Below the pieces are notes generated by a model. That model saw nothing but the letters and a program-made list of their open reading frames with translations, was not told the origin of the DNA and did no database searches. From NCBI RefSeq assembly GCF_014262665.1, contig NZ_CP046883.1, positions 1,736,001-1,800,000 on the forward strand: a stretch of 64,000 nt of DNA, in the 5' to 3' direction. This DNA is from Corynebacterium anserum. GTDB lineage: Bacteria > Actinomycetota > Actinomycetes > Mycobacteriales > Mycobacteriaceae. The position numbers and the translations under genes were made by a program. Below, in pieces: positions 8,241-17,330 of this stretch. The first letter of the stretch is position 1. The number at the start of each line of letters is the position of its first letter.

Positions 8241-9116
8241 CTAGAAACGCACCTTCTTCTCATACACCAGCTTGCCGTTAACAAAACGGGTGAGGAACGC
8301 CGGAGACATGAAGCTGGCGTTCAGCAAGAATCCCGGCTGAGCGCCCACAGGATTATGCACCTTTGCCGGTACACCACGTCCCCTTGTTACCACCTTAAAC
8401 ACCACATCAGCCACATCTTCCGGTGTCTTCTGCACTCCAAGCCGATCCATTCCCACCGTGTGCTCGTTTTCAAGCATGCCGGTCTTCACGTAGAGCGGAA
8501 TAATATCCGAGACCTGCACCCCATGGCCGTCCCACTCCACCTCCAACGCTTCGCTAATGCCGCGTACAGCGAACTTGGTTGCGGAATAGGTTGCCATGTC
8601 AGGCGTTCCGTAGATGGCCGACGCACTGCACAGATTCACCAAATGCGCTCCGCGAACGCCGTTACCCCCTTGACGCGACGCAGCCTTCTTCAAGTAAGGG
8701 AATGCCGCACGGGCACCGAAAAGCACACCCTTAACGTTGATGTCCACCAAGCGAGCATCTGCGTCAAAACTGCCCTTTTCCACGAAATCGCCGGAGTAGA
8801 GCACCCCCGCGTTATTGACCACCACATTGATGGCTCCACCATGGCTCTCCGCAAACTCCTCCAAAGTGCGCTGCCATGCGTCAGCGTCCCGCACGTCGAG
8901 CTCCCCCCACGTCACGTTAGCTGCGGACTCTGCCCAGTCAGACAGCCGTGCCACATCCACGTCATAGGCCCCCACAGACCACCCAGCCTGCGCAAACTTT
9001 TCGGCAATAGCGCGGCCGAATCCCTGGGCCGCGCCGGTGATCACGATTGATCCGCCTTTGAGCTGATTGGAACGAAACTTCGACAGGACATTTTTCACAT
9101 CAAACATAAGAAGCAT
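8241..9116 (-). CDS. Short-chain dehydrogenase/reductase
   Basis: 291 residues. The ATG at 9116 is chosen because AGGA precedes it; a longer frame to 9200 would add a poly-Phe stretch. The Rossmann motif TGAAQGFG is at 27-34, NNAG at 101-104, and the catalytic set is S164, Y177, K181 (YSATK). This is a classical NAD(P)H-dependent SDR that oxidises or reduces alcohols and ketones; the substrate is unknown. It is divergent from the symporter at 9304, with 187 bp between. Confidence 0.9.
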   Translation of the reverse strand: MLLMFDVKNVLSKFRSNQLKGGSIVITGAAQGFGRAIAEKFAQAGWSVGAYDVDVARLSDWAESAANVTWGELDVRDADAWQRTLEEFAESHGGAINVVVNNAGVLYSGDFVEKGSFDADARLVDINVKGVLFGARAAFPYLKKAASRQGGNGVRGAHLVNLCSASAIYGTPDMATYSATKFAVRGISEALEVEWDGHGVQVSDIIPLYVKTGMLENEHTVGMDRLGVQKTPEDVADVVFKVVTRGRGVPAKVHNPVGAQPGFLLNASFMSPAFLTRFVNGKLVYEKKVRF

Positions 9117-9303
9117 TATTGCGCAGTCCTGGCGTCGACAAAGGAAAAAGAGAAAAAAGGGAGGAAACAGCAACCAAAAATATAATGGGTGACCCCACAC
9201 TCACAGGTTATTAACCGGAAAAAGACATAGCGCGCTAATCTTTCCCACACATGTAAAAAACTGCACTCTGTCCCAGACACACACTGCACTCGCGGAGAAG
9301 CCT

Positions 9304-10515
9304 ATGTCATCCCAACGATTTACTCACTCGCTGCTGTTCAAGATCATCGTCGCGATCATCTTGGGCATCGTCTGCAGCCTTTTCTTCCCCACATGGGCCG
9401 GAAGAATCTTCGCCACACTCAACGGCCTCTTTAGCAACTTCCTAGGCTTCTTCGTCCCAGTACTCATCTTCGCCCTGATCACTCCGGCAATTGCCAACTT
9501 AGGCAAGGGAGCCGGTAAGTGGTTGGGTATAACAACAGGCATCGCCTACGGTTCGACCATCTTCTCCGGCCTCATCGCCTACGCCACCTCAGTGGCGCTC
9601 TACCCCACGCTGCTCGCCGGACAATCCGTCTCCGCTGCCTCTGACATTGAGGAAGGCGCACTAAGCCCCTTCTTCAAAGTAGAAATGGCTCCGCCCATGG
9701 AAGTCATGACAGCGCTTCTCCTATCTTTCTGCGTGGGCCTCGCCATGACCGCAGTGCCCTCCGATAGTCTCCTACGCGGCGCTAACCAGCTACGAGAAGT
9801 GGTGATGAAGGTCATTGAAAACTTCATCATCCCGCTGCTACCGATTTACATCTTCGGCATCTTCGTCACCATGGGAATGAACGGCAACCTGGTCTCCACC
9901 ATTTCCATGTTCCTCAAAGTCCTCGTGGTCGCCATCGTCGGTACGCTCATCCTGCTGTTCATCCAGTACCTACTGACTGGCCTGGTCACCGGCGCCAACC
10001 CTCTCAAGGCTCTGAAAAACATGTTGCCCGCCTACGCCACCGCTCTCGGCACATCTTCTTCTGCCGCGACCATCCCAGTGACCTACAAATCTGCCCTGAA
10101 AAATGGTGTAACCGAATCCGTCGCAGGCTTCGTTATCCCACTGTGCGCCACCATTCACCTCGCCGGTTCCATGATGAAGATCGTGCTGTTCGCCTTCGCG
10201 GTGATGCATATGTCCGGCGAACACGTCTCCCCCGGGTTAGCCATCGGATTCATCCTCATGCTGGGAGTAACCATGATCGCCGCACCTGGTGTGCCAGGGG
10301 GGGCCATCATGGCAGCCGTGGGTCTGCTAACTTCAATGCTGGGATTCACCGACGAACAAGTGGCGCTGATGATCGCTGCGTATATCGCCATTGACTCCTT
10401 CGGCACCGCTGCAAATGTGACGGGTGACGGAGCGATAGCCATGGTGGTCAACAAATTTGCTCGAGGAAACTTGAAAGCTAGTTCGTCCGCCAAGCGTTCA
10501 AGCGACGCTTTCTGA
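9304..10515 (+). CDS. Dicarboxylate/amino-acid:cation symporter (DAACS family)
   Basis: 403 residues, ATG with GGAG 7 nt upstream. Many hydrophobic segments; the family's serine-rich re-entrant loop GTSSSAATIP is at about 249-258. A C-terminal stretch near 366-388 (AIDSFGTAANVTGDG) holds the Asp and Asn that bind substrate and sodium in GltPh-like carriers. It should import dicarboxylates, glutamate/aspartate or serine/threonine with Na+ or H+; motifs do not separate these. It stands alone and converges on the DUF218 gene. Confidence 0.9.
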   Translation: MSSQRFTHSLLFKIIVAIILGIVCSLFFPTWAGRIFATLNGLFSNFLGFFVPVLIFALITPAIANLGKGAGKWLGITTGIAYGSTIFSGLIAYATSVALYPTLLAGQSVSAASDIEEGALSPFFKVEMAPPMEVMTALLLSFCVGLAMTAVPSDSLLRGANQLREVVMKVIENFIIPLLPIYIFGIFVTMGMNGNLVSTISMFLKVLVVAIVGTLILLFIQYLLTGLVTGANPLKALKNMLPAYATALGTSSSAATIPVTYKSALKNGVTESVAGFVIPLCATIHLAGSMMKIVLFAFAVMHMSGEHVSPGLAIGFILMLGVTMIAAPGVPGGAIMAAVGLLTSMLGFTDEQVALMIAAYIAIDSFGTAANVTGDGAIAMVVNKFARGNLKASSSAKRSSDAF

Positions 10516-10560
10516 CCCCATCCCCCACCGGGACAACACATAGCAACCTGGGCAGTTCCT

Positions 10561-10662
10561 CAGCCAACGTCAAAGAACTTGAACCAACGGGATAGAGCCA
10601 CAACCTACGGCGAGAAACTACAGCCAACGGGGATAGAACCACGAACCAACGGAGCATGGCCA
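10561..10662. repeat. Five tandem copies of a 20-22 bp repeat
   Basis: Units start at 10561, 10581, 10601, 10621 and 10643. Consensus is about SARCCAACGGGGATAGARCCA; the first and third copies are the most diverged. The array fills the space between two convergent genes. It is a small minisatellite-like array, with no spacers and so not CRISPR. Confidence 0.85.
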
Positions 10663-10679
10663 CAGTTCGGAAGCTAGTT

Positions 10680-11594
10680 CTAGTTGAGGATGCCACGGGC
10701 TTTCCACAGCATCAATGCCACAAACTCACGCAAATACGCAGAGGGACGAGCATCCACTGGGGTGACCGAACCAATCACCATAAACTCCACCTCTACTTCC
10801 TCTCTCAGCAGCTCAGCGACAGTAACAGCGGTCATCTCTGTCCGCTGCACATGAAAATCACTCGTTACCACTCCAATTCTCAGAGGCCTCCCCGCTCCCA
10901 GATCCGCCGGAGCATCCTCACTGGCTAGAAGCTGCTGCACAGAAAAACGCAGATTCTCGCGGGTATTCGTCGCTCGCGTTTCCTCGCGCAAGTAATTGTG
11001 ATTTCTGCCTAACACAATGCCGTAGTGATACGCCGCATAAGCCACCATGGCCCAGGCCTCAGACACACGCTCGTCCGGCCCGCGCCCGCCCGACATGATC
11101 AGCGGAACCCCGCAGGGTACCGCCATCACAGCACGGCGAACACGACTCGCCAACAAAGGCCCGGGGCGCTTGCCCACCAAACCCGCACCCAGGACGATCA
11201 CTGCGTCGAGCTGTTCGTGAAATTCTCGACGCCGAGTGCGGGCAAGGCGCCGGAGAAAGAGTATGAAGCACACCAAGACCACACACCACACGGCAATACC
11301 CACCCCCGCCACGACACGCAGCGGCACCGAGCCTAAGGACAGCACAACTACCGCACCGAAGATCAGCGAGAAGTAATCAGCAGCGGCAATAGTCATCTCA
11401 GTATGCAGCCAACGGCGCTTATCCCCCGTGCGCAACATGGGAACAGACAGCATGGAGGCCACAATCATAGGCACAAAGTGCACCACGTAGGCCACGGCAA
11501 ATGGCCAGCCCCATGGACAGAGTATCGCAAGAAGGCACCACAACAGCTCGGCTGCAATGAGCGCCACCAGGCCGATACCCGACCAGCGTTTCAC
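10680..11594 (-). CDS. DUF218 (YdcF/ElyC-like) membrane protein
   Basis: 304 residues. Four hydrophobic segments in the first 115 residues precede a DUF218 domain (about 130-300) with AVIVLGAGLVG, MSGGRGPDE (about 167-175), the REETRATNTREN helix and a C-terminal SDFHVQRT. ElyC and SanA relatives act in envelope polysaccharide or peptidoglycan precursor metabolism, but the reaction of this branch is not established. The start is GTG at 11594 and no SD is evident, so the exact start is uncertain. Confidence 0.8.
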   Translation of the reverse strand: MKRWSGIGLVALIAAELLWCLLAILCPWGWPFAVAYVVHFVPMIVASMLSVPMLRTGDKRRWLHTEMTIAAADYFSLIFGAVVVLSLGSVPLRVVAGVGIAVWCVVLVCFILFLRRLARTRRREFHEQLDAVIVLGAGLVGKRPGPLLASRVRRAVMAVPCGVPLIMSGGRGPDERVSEAWAMVAYAAYHYGIVLGRNHNYLREETRATNTRENLRFSVQQLLASEDAPADLGAGRPLRIGVVTSDFHVQRTEMTAVTVAELLREEVEVEFMVIGSVTPVDARPSAYLREFVALMLWKARGILN

Positions 11595-11668
11595 ACGGTT
11601 AAGGACAGCACTCAGCGGACCGCTGCCCGGCCCCTGAGCAGATGTGTTTTTCTTAGTTGGAATAGAAA

Positions 11669-12205
11669 CTAGCTTTCACCCATCAGCTTGTTTTGCAAAG
11701 AGGCGTCCTTTTCCATCACCTGTCGGCGCATCTCTTCCTGGTACTCCACCATGCGCGCCATGAGGTTCTCATCCGCGACGGCCAAAGTACGCACCGCTAA
11801 TAAACCGGCATTCTTAGCGCCGTCAATGGAGACAGTGGCGGTCGGCACACCAGCTGGCATTTGAACGATGGACAACAAGGAGTCCAGCCCATCCAAATTC
11901 CCTAAAGCACGGGGCACGCCAATCACCGGCAATGGCGTGGCGGCCGCAATCATGCCTGGCAAGTGTGCGGCGCCGCCTGCACACGCAATGATCACCTTGA
12001 TGCCTTTGGTGTGGGCAGAGCGGGCATAGTCCAGCATGCGTTCCGGTGTGCGGTGTGCGGAGACCACCCCAACCTCCATGGGGATGCCGAACTCTGCCAG
12101 AACTTCAGCAGCGGGTTGAACCGTGGGCCAGTCGGAATCGGAGCCCATCACGAGCCCTACCAGTGGGCTGTGTGGAGTGTCGGAGAGGTTGTCAGGAGAG
12201 GTCAT
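11669..12205 (-). CDS. purE: N5-carboxyaminoimidazole ribonucleotide mutase
   Basis: 178 residues. PurE class I: the nucleotide-binding GSDSDWPT starts at residue 21, SAHRTPER at 49-56 includes the catalytic His, and the [10 protein letters not shown] loop follows. It moves the carboxyl group of N5-CAIR to carbon 4 in purine synthesis. purK lies 58 bp upstream on the same strand, and the two act in sequence. AAGG about 10 nt before the ATG serves as SD. Confidence 0.97.
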   Translation of the reverse strand: MTSPDNLSDTPHSPLVGLVMGSDSDWPTVQPAAEVLAEFGIPMEVGVVSAHRTPERMLDYARSAHTKGIKVIIACAGGAAHLPGMIAAATPLPVIGVPRALGNLDGLDSLLSIVQMPAGVPTATVSIDGAKNAGLLAVRTLAVADENLMARMVEYQEEMRRQVMEKDASLQNKLMGES

Positions 12206-12263
12206 TGGAAGTTGCCTTTTCTCTTAGCGTGTTGTGTGAGTCGTCCAAACCTGCGTGTTCAGA

Positions 12264-13553
12264 TCAGTCCTGTTGGTCTTCCCATTGGCCGGTGACTACG
12301 TAGCGAGCAGCGAGACGAGCGTTGGTGCGCAATTCTTCCACGCTCTGTCCTTCCTTGAGCGTCATATTTACGTGCCCCATCTTGCGGCGTGGCCTCCAGC
12401 CTTTGCCGTACATATGAATCTTTGCCTCTGGGAAGCGACGCCACACCTCATCCATTCGCTGGTGAAGAGGTGTACCAGGGTCACAATCTGCGCCTAAAAC
12501 ATTGGCCATCACTGTGCATGGCGCAATCGGTGCCGTACTTCCCAGTGGGCGGTCGAGGACGGCACGGAGGTGCTGCTCGAACTGGCTGGTTACACAGCCG
12601 TCCTGCGTCCAGTGTCCCGTATTGTGCGGCCGCATCGCTAATTCGTTGACGATGATTTCCGGCTGTCCTGCCTCATCGGTTGTTTCGAAAAGTTCCACGG
12701 CGAGCGCTCCGGTGACTCCTAGCTCAGTGGCCACATCCTTGGCTAACTGTTCTGCCTGACGCAGCAGCTCAACCTTGGTGTTAGGTGCGGGAGCAACGGC
12801 CTCGAAGCAGATGCCGTCCTCTTGGACAGATTCCACGACAGGCCAAGCCATCACTTCACCGGATGGGGTACGGGCGACCATCGCAGAGAGTTCTCGCACT
12901 AGCTGAACCTTCTTCTCCGCCATCAGAGGGGTGCCCTTCTCCAACAGCTCTTCCACTAGCTCAGTGGCGTGCTCCACGGTCGACGGGAACCAGACGCCTT
13001 TACCGTCGTACCCACCACGCCGCGCCTTGAGACACACATTGCCCGATGTTGCCTCGAAAAACCCTCGAATGTCCTCAACGGACTCTATAGCCATGAAGGG
13101 CGGAACTGGCGCACCCATTTCACGCAACCGCTTGCGCATGACCAACTTGTCCTGTGCATGGATGAGAGCCGCGGGCTGGGGTTGAACGTTAATGCCGGAG
13201 TCGATGAGTTCTTCGAGGAATTCATTGGGAACATGCTCGTGATCGAAAGTCACGGCGTCTGCATCCCGGCTCACTTCCTCAACATCCGCGCGTTGTGTGT
13301 AGTCACCGATCACGACATCCGGGGTGACTTGAGCCGTGGATGAATCGGCAGTTCCCGCCAGAACACGGATGGTCACCCCCAGCTCAATGCCTGCGGTGTG
13401 CATCATACGAGCCAACTGACCATCACCGATGACGGTGACCAGTGGGGAACCCGGCGCGTGTGCAGACCGGCGGGACAGGCTCCAATCCGCCGCCTGTTCT
13501 TTGGTGCTGTCTGTCAGTGTGCTGTTTGCCTTGGAAGAAGTCTCTTGTGCCAC
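12264..13553 (-). CDS. purK: N5-carboxyaminoimidazole ribonucleotide synthase
   Basis: About 429 residues from GTG 13553. ATP-grasp enzyme: N-terminal VIGDGQLARMMH, ATP-grasp core with KARRGGYDGKG, and the metal-binding VNELAMRPHNTGHW near the C-terminus. It makes N5-CAIR from AIR, ATP and bicarbonate, feeding PurE. The GTG at 13553 follows a perfect TATAGT (13562-13567) by 8 nt with no SD, so it is likely leaderless; GTG 13559 is the alternative. The -10 box overlaps the end of the upstream PH-protein gene. Confidence 0.95.
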   Translation of the reverse strand: MAQETSSKANSTLTDSTKEQAADWSLSRRSAHAPGSPLVTVIGDGQLARMMHTAGIELGVTIRVLAGTADSSTAQVTPDVVIGDYTQRADVEEVSRDADAVTFDHEHVPNEFLEELIDSGINVQPQPAALIHAQDKLVMRKRLREMGAPVPPFMAIESVEDIRGFFEATSGNVCLKARRGGYDGKGVWFPSTVEHATELVEELLEKGTPLMAEKKVQLVRELSAMVARTPSGEVMAWPVVESVQEDGICFEAVAPAPNTKVELLRQAEQLAKDVATELGVTGALAVELFETTDEAGQPEIIVNELAMRPHNTGHWTQDGCVTSQFEQHLRAVLDRPLGSTAPIAPCTVMANVLGADCDPGTPLHQRMDEVWRRFPEAKIHMYGKGWRPRRKMGHVNMTLKEGQSVEELRTNARLAARYVVTGQWEDQQD

Positions 13554-13561
13554 GTCCACTA

Positions 13562-13567
13562 ACTATA
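13562..13567 (-). promoter_or_regulatory. -10 box, purK
   Basis: TATAGT lies 8 nt ahead of GTG 13553 and overlaps the stop of the gene at 13563-14102. Confidence 0.5.
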
Positions 13568-14102
13568 GTGGCCGGATTTGTTTACGGAGTAGACGAGCGA
13601 ATTTCTTCGCTTGGGGGACGTTATGCAGAACCAGTGGTAGCCGGGCTCCTATGGTGTATACCGCCACATCGGAGCCTCGGTGACGAGCATCGACGATGTG
13701 CTCTAAGGGAACTTCGCAAATCTCACTGCGCACATGTCCACTGGCGGTGATCAACCGCCGATCGGTGAGCACCATCCGGGTGCGGGAACGAAATATCAGA
13801 TGGCGGATACAACGGGTCCAGGCTAGCCACGCCCAGGCGATGAGAAGTAACCGACGCAGCCAGGTCAACACCATCAAGGTCTGATCGTGAGGAAGGAGCT
13901 TTGCCACGAGGCTTGGGGGTGTGTAGGCCACGCCAAAATGGGCGACGGCGACTTTATCAAAGTAGGCATCAATGAGCCCAATCCCCAGCCACACCAGACC
14001 AGTAATAACTATGAACTCCAGAACGGGAAACAGAACGGAACGCCGATGTGGGCTCACATCAGCCAGCAGAGATTCATGGGGGGCAAAACTCACCTTGGCC
14101 AT
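13563..14102 (-). CDS. PH-domain membrane protein
   Basis: 179 residues from ATG 14102; the frame is open to 14156, but the shorter start matches the usual MAxxxF beginning after a weak AAGGA. Two hydrophobic segments (about 24-48 and 75-100) are followed by a bacterial PH-like domain (about 110-179) with RMVLTDRRLITASG and VPLEHIVDARH. The same gene lies between purK and birA in Mycobacterium (Rv3278c) and Corynebacterium. Its function is unknown; PH-like membrane proteins often have structural or stress roles. Confidence 0.85.
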   Translation of the reverse strand: MAKVSFAPHESLLADVSPHRRSVLFPVLEFIVITGLVWLGIGLIDAYFDKVAVAHFGVAYTPPSLVAKLLPHDQTLMVLTWLRRLLLIAWAWLAWTRCIRHLIFRSRTRMVLTDRRLITASGHVRSEICEVPLEHIVDARHRGSDVAVYTIGARLPLVLHNVPQAKKFARLLRKQIRPL

Positions 14103-14208
14103 GTTTCGTATGTCACCGTCCTTTCCGCACCTATCCAGTCTGTCGGGTCTGCTCAAGTACTATTCGCCCACACTCGAAATGAGTCATTTTCTGCGATACG
14201 TGAGGTAA

Positions 14209-15291
14209 CTACTCAGAGCTTTCACTATACGCAGTACCTCCCCGCGGTCGAACATGAATAACATCCCCAGCGGCTACGCTGTGTCTCCTCCCTTGCTCAT
14301 CGATAACAACCAGCTCACCTCCATCGGAAATATCTACCGCGGTGCCTGCTAGTTCCTTATCTCCTGGCAACAGTACTTTCACGGCCGTGCCCAGGGTGGA
14401 AGAGAGGTGTTTATAGCGAGACATAAAGGTCATTGGTGCACCTCCCATCGCGCGGAAACGGGCCACATCCTCATGCAATTGCGTAAGTATGCGTACAGCT
14501 ATCTCCTCTCGACTGGGCAGTGCGTTATCGGTCTGTCGTGCAGAAGCCGCAGGGCTCATTGCGGTTTCTTTTGCGACCACTTCTTTTGCGACCACGGTGG
14601 TCTCCGGTACTTCCTTAGCCGCCAATTCCCCATCTGCGGCAATCGGATCGCAGTGTGAATATTCGAGGGCAAGAGAGGTGGCATGAGGTACAGGCAATTC
14701 CTCAGGCATGAGGTCATAATTGACGCCGAAACCGATGACTACTCGTGGAACAGGCTGCAACTGTGGAACCTCGACTAGCATGCCTACCAGCTTGCGATTC
14801 TCCACCAGCACATCATTTGGCCATTTCAGCCTGGCAGGTAGCGCAGTGGCGTCGATAATTCCTTGTGTGATGGACAAACCAGCCACGAGAGGAAAGAGGC
14901 CGAGCCGCTCCATCGGAATCTCAGGACAGGTGAGTGAAACGGAAACAATGAGCTGCGCGCGGGCTGGCGCAGTCCACACACGCCCCATACGACCACGCCC
15001 AGAGATCTGTTCTTCGGCAATGCGCACGGTAGCGTTCGGGCAGTGGGGACGTTCAACAAGATCTGTGTTGGTCGATCCCGTTTGTTCCACCACCTCCACC
15101 ACATATCCCAAAGGTTCTAAACGTCTGCGTAGAAGCTCTGGATCCAGCGACGGACGGCGTGGGGTTGCGCTGTTTCTCGCTGTATCCGTGGGCGCCGCCG
15201 AGGTATCAGTAGGCACGGGGCGCGTAGCAGCGGGCGGGGTTGCAGCATGAGAGGATGGCGAGCGTGGTGTCTTTCCTGCCTTGTTATCCAT
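14209..15291 (-). CDS. birA: Biotin-[acetyl-CoA-carboxylase] ligase
   Basis: 360 residues. The ligase core shows TGSTNTDL (about 71-78), GRGRMGRVW at 98-106 (biotinyl-AMP binding) and KWPNDVLV at 156-163. It activates biotin with ATP and joins it to the BCCP lysine of AccBC (gene at 23226). The first 45 residues are Pro/Thr/Ser/Ala-rich, with no DNA-binding helix-turn-helix, so it is not the repressor type. An insertion at about 211-258 with VVAKEVVAKET is absent from compact BirAs. It is divergent from accD. TAAGCT 6 nt before the ATG suggests a leaderless start. Confidence 0.95.
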   Translation of the reverse strand: MDNKAGKTPRSPSSHAATPPAATRPVPTDTSAAPTDTARNSATPRRPSLDPELLRRRLEPLGYVVEVVEQTGSTNTDLVERPHCPNATVRIAEEQISGRGRMGRVWTAPARAQLIVSVSLTCPEIPMERLGLFPLVAGLSITQGIIDATALPARLKWPNDVLVENRKLVGMLVEVPQLQPVPRVVIGFGVNYDLMPEELPVPHATSLALEYSHCDPIAADGELAAKEVPETTVVAKEVVAKETAMSPAASARQTDNALPSREEIAVRILTQLHEDVARFRAMGGAPMTFMSRYKHLSSTLGTAVKVLLPGDKELAGTAVDISDGGELVVIDEQGRRHSVAAGDVIHVRPRGGTAYSESSE

Positions 15292-15297
15292 GGGCCA

Positions 15298-15303
15298 AGC
15301 TTA
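15298..15303 (-). promoter_or_regulatory. -10 box, birA
   Basis: TAAGCT lies 6 nt ahead of ATG 15291, without an SD. Confidence 0.35.
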
Positions 15304-15352
15304 ACCTAGACAAAACGGGCAGGTATATCATTGTTTCCGTCATATAAAGCCG

Positions 15353-15358
15353 TAGACT
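15353..15358 (+). promoter_or_regulatory. -10 box, accD
   Basis: TAGACT ends 7 nt before ATG 15366, with no SD, so the start is probably leaderless. Confidence 0.5.
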
Positions 15359-15365
15359 ATTGCGC

Positions 15366-16832
15366 ATGACTACCGCGGATACCTCTACAACTGCAGGCAA
15401 GATTGCCGATCTCAAGCAGCGCCTCGCCGATGCCCGCACCCCTGTTGGCGAGGATGCCGTACGAGCCACCCATGACGCAGGTCGCTTCACCGCCCACGAG
15501 CGGGTGGAAGCTTTGCTGGACAAAGGCAGCTTTGTAGAAATCGACGCCCTCGTGCGCCACCGCGCTACCGCTTTTAAGCTCGACAAGTCCCGTCCACTTA
15601 CCGATGGTGTGGTTACCGGCCACGGCACCATCGATGGCCGCCCGGTGTGCATCTTCTCCCAAGATTCCACCATTTTTGATGGTCAGCTGGGTGAGGCCAC
15701 TGGCGAGAAGATGGTTAAGGTTCTCGAGTTGGCCATGAAATCTGGGACCCCGGTGATTGGCCTGTATGACGGGACCGGCGTGCGGGCTAAAGAGGGCATC
15801 GTCACTCTCGAGATGTTCTCCCGTATCTACCGCCTCCAGGCGCAGGCCTCGGGCGTTGTGCCTCACATCGCGGTTGTGCTGGGTAAGGTGTCCGGCTCCC
15901 AGTCGCATGGGGTTGCACTCTCCGATGTTGTCATCAATGTTGCCGGCCAGTCTGGTGTATGCATGCACGCATCCGAGGAGCGTTCTTCTGTCTCCGACGC
16001 CACCTCTGGCCTCTCTCACATCACCGCCACCGACGAGCAATCAGCCCTGGATCTCGCCGCAGAGCTTCTCACCTACTTGCCGAGCAATAACCGAGCTATC
16101 ACTCCCGAAGCGGAGTCCACCGCCGCTCGGGACGGTCACTCTCTAGACGTAGCGATACCCGATGCTCGCGATGAAGCCTTCGACATTACGCAGATCATCG
16201 CTGAGGTAGTGGATAATGATTCCCTGCTGGAGCTGCAACCAGTCCATGCGCCGAACATCTGCACCTGTTTCGCCCGTATTGATGGACGGTCGGTGGGAAT
16301 CATTGCCAACCAACCAACCGAAAAGGGCGGCCAGTTGGATGCAGACGCTGCGGAAAAAGCTGCTCGTTTCATCCGACTGTGTAACACCTACAACTTGCCG
16401 CTCATCAGCTTTGTCGACGCCCCGGGCTTCGCCCCCGATACCGACGGCCCCGGAGCAGTACGGCGTACCGCCAAGCTCTTTTCCGCATCAGCCGATGCTT
16501 CTGTTGGGAAAATTGCCGTGATCGTCCGACGCGCATTTGGTTCTGCCTACCTAGCTATGGGTGCCAAGCGCATGGGAACCGATTTGGTATTTGCCTGGCC
16601 TACCGCGCAAATTGCTGTATCCGACGCTGTAGCTCTCTCCGAAATAACGGGAGTGGATGCTGCCCAACTCGAAGAGGACATCGTCAACCCCTACGCTGCT
16701 GCCGAGCGCGGCCTGGTCGATGCTGTGATTGCTCCATCTCACACCCGCAAACAGCTCATCGAGGGGCTGCGTTTATTGGAGCGCAAGGTAGAAGACGGCT
16801 ACCCACGTAAGAACAACAACATCCAGCTCTAA
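15366..16832 (+). CDS. accD: Acyl-CoA carboxylase beta (carboxyltransferase) subunit, divergent
   Basis: 488 residues against about 520-550 for relatives. The two-domain carboxyltransferase fold is clear: AGRFTAHERVEALLDKG early, SGVVPHIAVVLG, then EKAARFIRLC, VDAPGF and LAWPTAQ-like FAWPTAQIAV, ending SHTRKQLIEGLRLLERK. It should move CO2 from biotin on AccBC to an acyl-CoA. It is odd at key places: the usual GGARIQEG is GTGVRAKEG (136-144), AGGxxYSPA is SGSQSHGVA (176-184), and YGGAY is FGSAY (391-395). About 20 residues of the acyl-CoA-site loop after residue 200 are missing. The locus (birA, accD, accE, maf) is standard. An altered substrate or reduced activity is possible. Confidence 0.9.
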   Translation: MTTADTSTTAGKIADLKQRLADARTPVGEDAVRATHDAGRFTAHERVEALLDKGSFVEIDALVRHRATAFKLDKSRPLTDGVVTGHGTIDGRPVCIFSQDSTIFDGQLGEATGEKMVKVLELAMKSGTPVIGLYDGTGVRAKEGIVTLEMFSRIYRLQAQASGVVPHIAVVLGKVSGSQSHGVALSDVVINVAGQSGVCMHASEERSSVSDATSGLSHITATDEQSALDLAAELLTYLPSNNRAITPEAESTAARDGHSLDVAIPDARDEAFDITQIIAEVVDNDSLLELQPVHAPNICTCFARIDGRSVGIIANQPTEKGGQLDADAAEKAARFIRLCNTYNLPLISFVDAPGFAPDTDGPGAVRRTAKLFSASADASVGKIAVIVRRAFGSAYLAMGAKRMGTDLVFAWPTAQIAVSDAVALSEITGVDAAQLEEDIVNPYAAAERGLVDAVIAPSHTRKQLIEGLRLLERKVEDGYPRKNNNIQL

Positions 16833-17035
16833 TCCGAGTGCATTCCCAATGTTCACGCCAATGAGCGCTCGCGTTGACAAGGAGGCTCTCGCTCGGGATG
16901 AGTGGCCATGCCAAATGCTGAACTCACCGGCAACGAGCAGCTAGCATCACAGCGCATAACGAGCAGCGGACAGCGTAAAGCACCATGGGAAAGCACCTGG
17001 TAAAGAAAAGTAGCGCACAACGCACGGAGGATAAC

Positions 17036-17302
17036 GTGAAGCAGCAGGATCAAGAGAATCAGCGCCAGCACATGGAAGAAAGTTCAGAGGGCGCTCCACG
17101 TGTGGAGATCGTCAAAGGCAATCTGTGCGATGCACAAAAAGCAGCTCTGGAGCAGGTCGTAGATTCTATCGCCGAGGCCGTGGAGCGCGAGCGCAACGCC
17201 AAACCTGATAGCCGCGGACACTTCGGTACCCCTACCATTCACTGGGCGAACAACACTGCAAACCCTGCGGGTTTCCGCACCGCCCCACTGCCCCGGCGCT
17301 GA
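17036..17302 (+). CDS. accE: Acyl-CoA carboxylase epsilon subunit
   Basis: 88 residues from GTG 17036, chosen for the strong SD GGAGG 6 nt upstream; an ATG at 16985 lacks one. An acidic and Gln-rich N-terminus is followed by the AccE core: VEIVKGNLCDAQKAALEQVV, then a Trp-containing tail (HWANN) ending in Pro/Arg. AccE is a small actinobacterial subunit that stabilises the AccA-AccD complex. It lies between accD and maf as in Mycobacterium tuberculosis (accE5). Confidence 0.85.
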   Translation: MKQQDQENQRQHMEESSEGAPRVEIVKGNLCDAQKAALEQVVDSIAEAVERERNAKPDSRGHFGTPTIHWANNTANPAGFRTAPLPRR

Positions 17303-17330
17303 CATCCCGCCCCACTACCCTGACACTGAT

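Noticed and set aside
9117..9200. N-terminal extension of the SDR with a Phe/Pro-rich stretch
   Set aside because: The downstream ATG at 9116 has AGGA and starts just before the Rossmann fold; the extension is A/T-rich non-coding DNA.
10561..10662. Possible CRISPR array
   Set aside because: Units abut each other with no spacers, have only five imperfect copies, and no cas gene is present.
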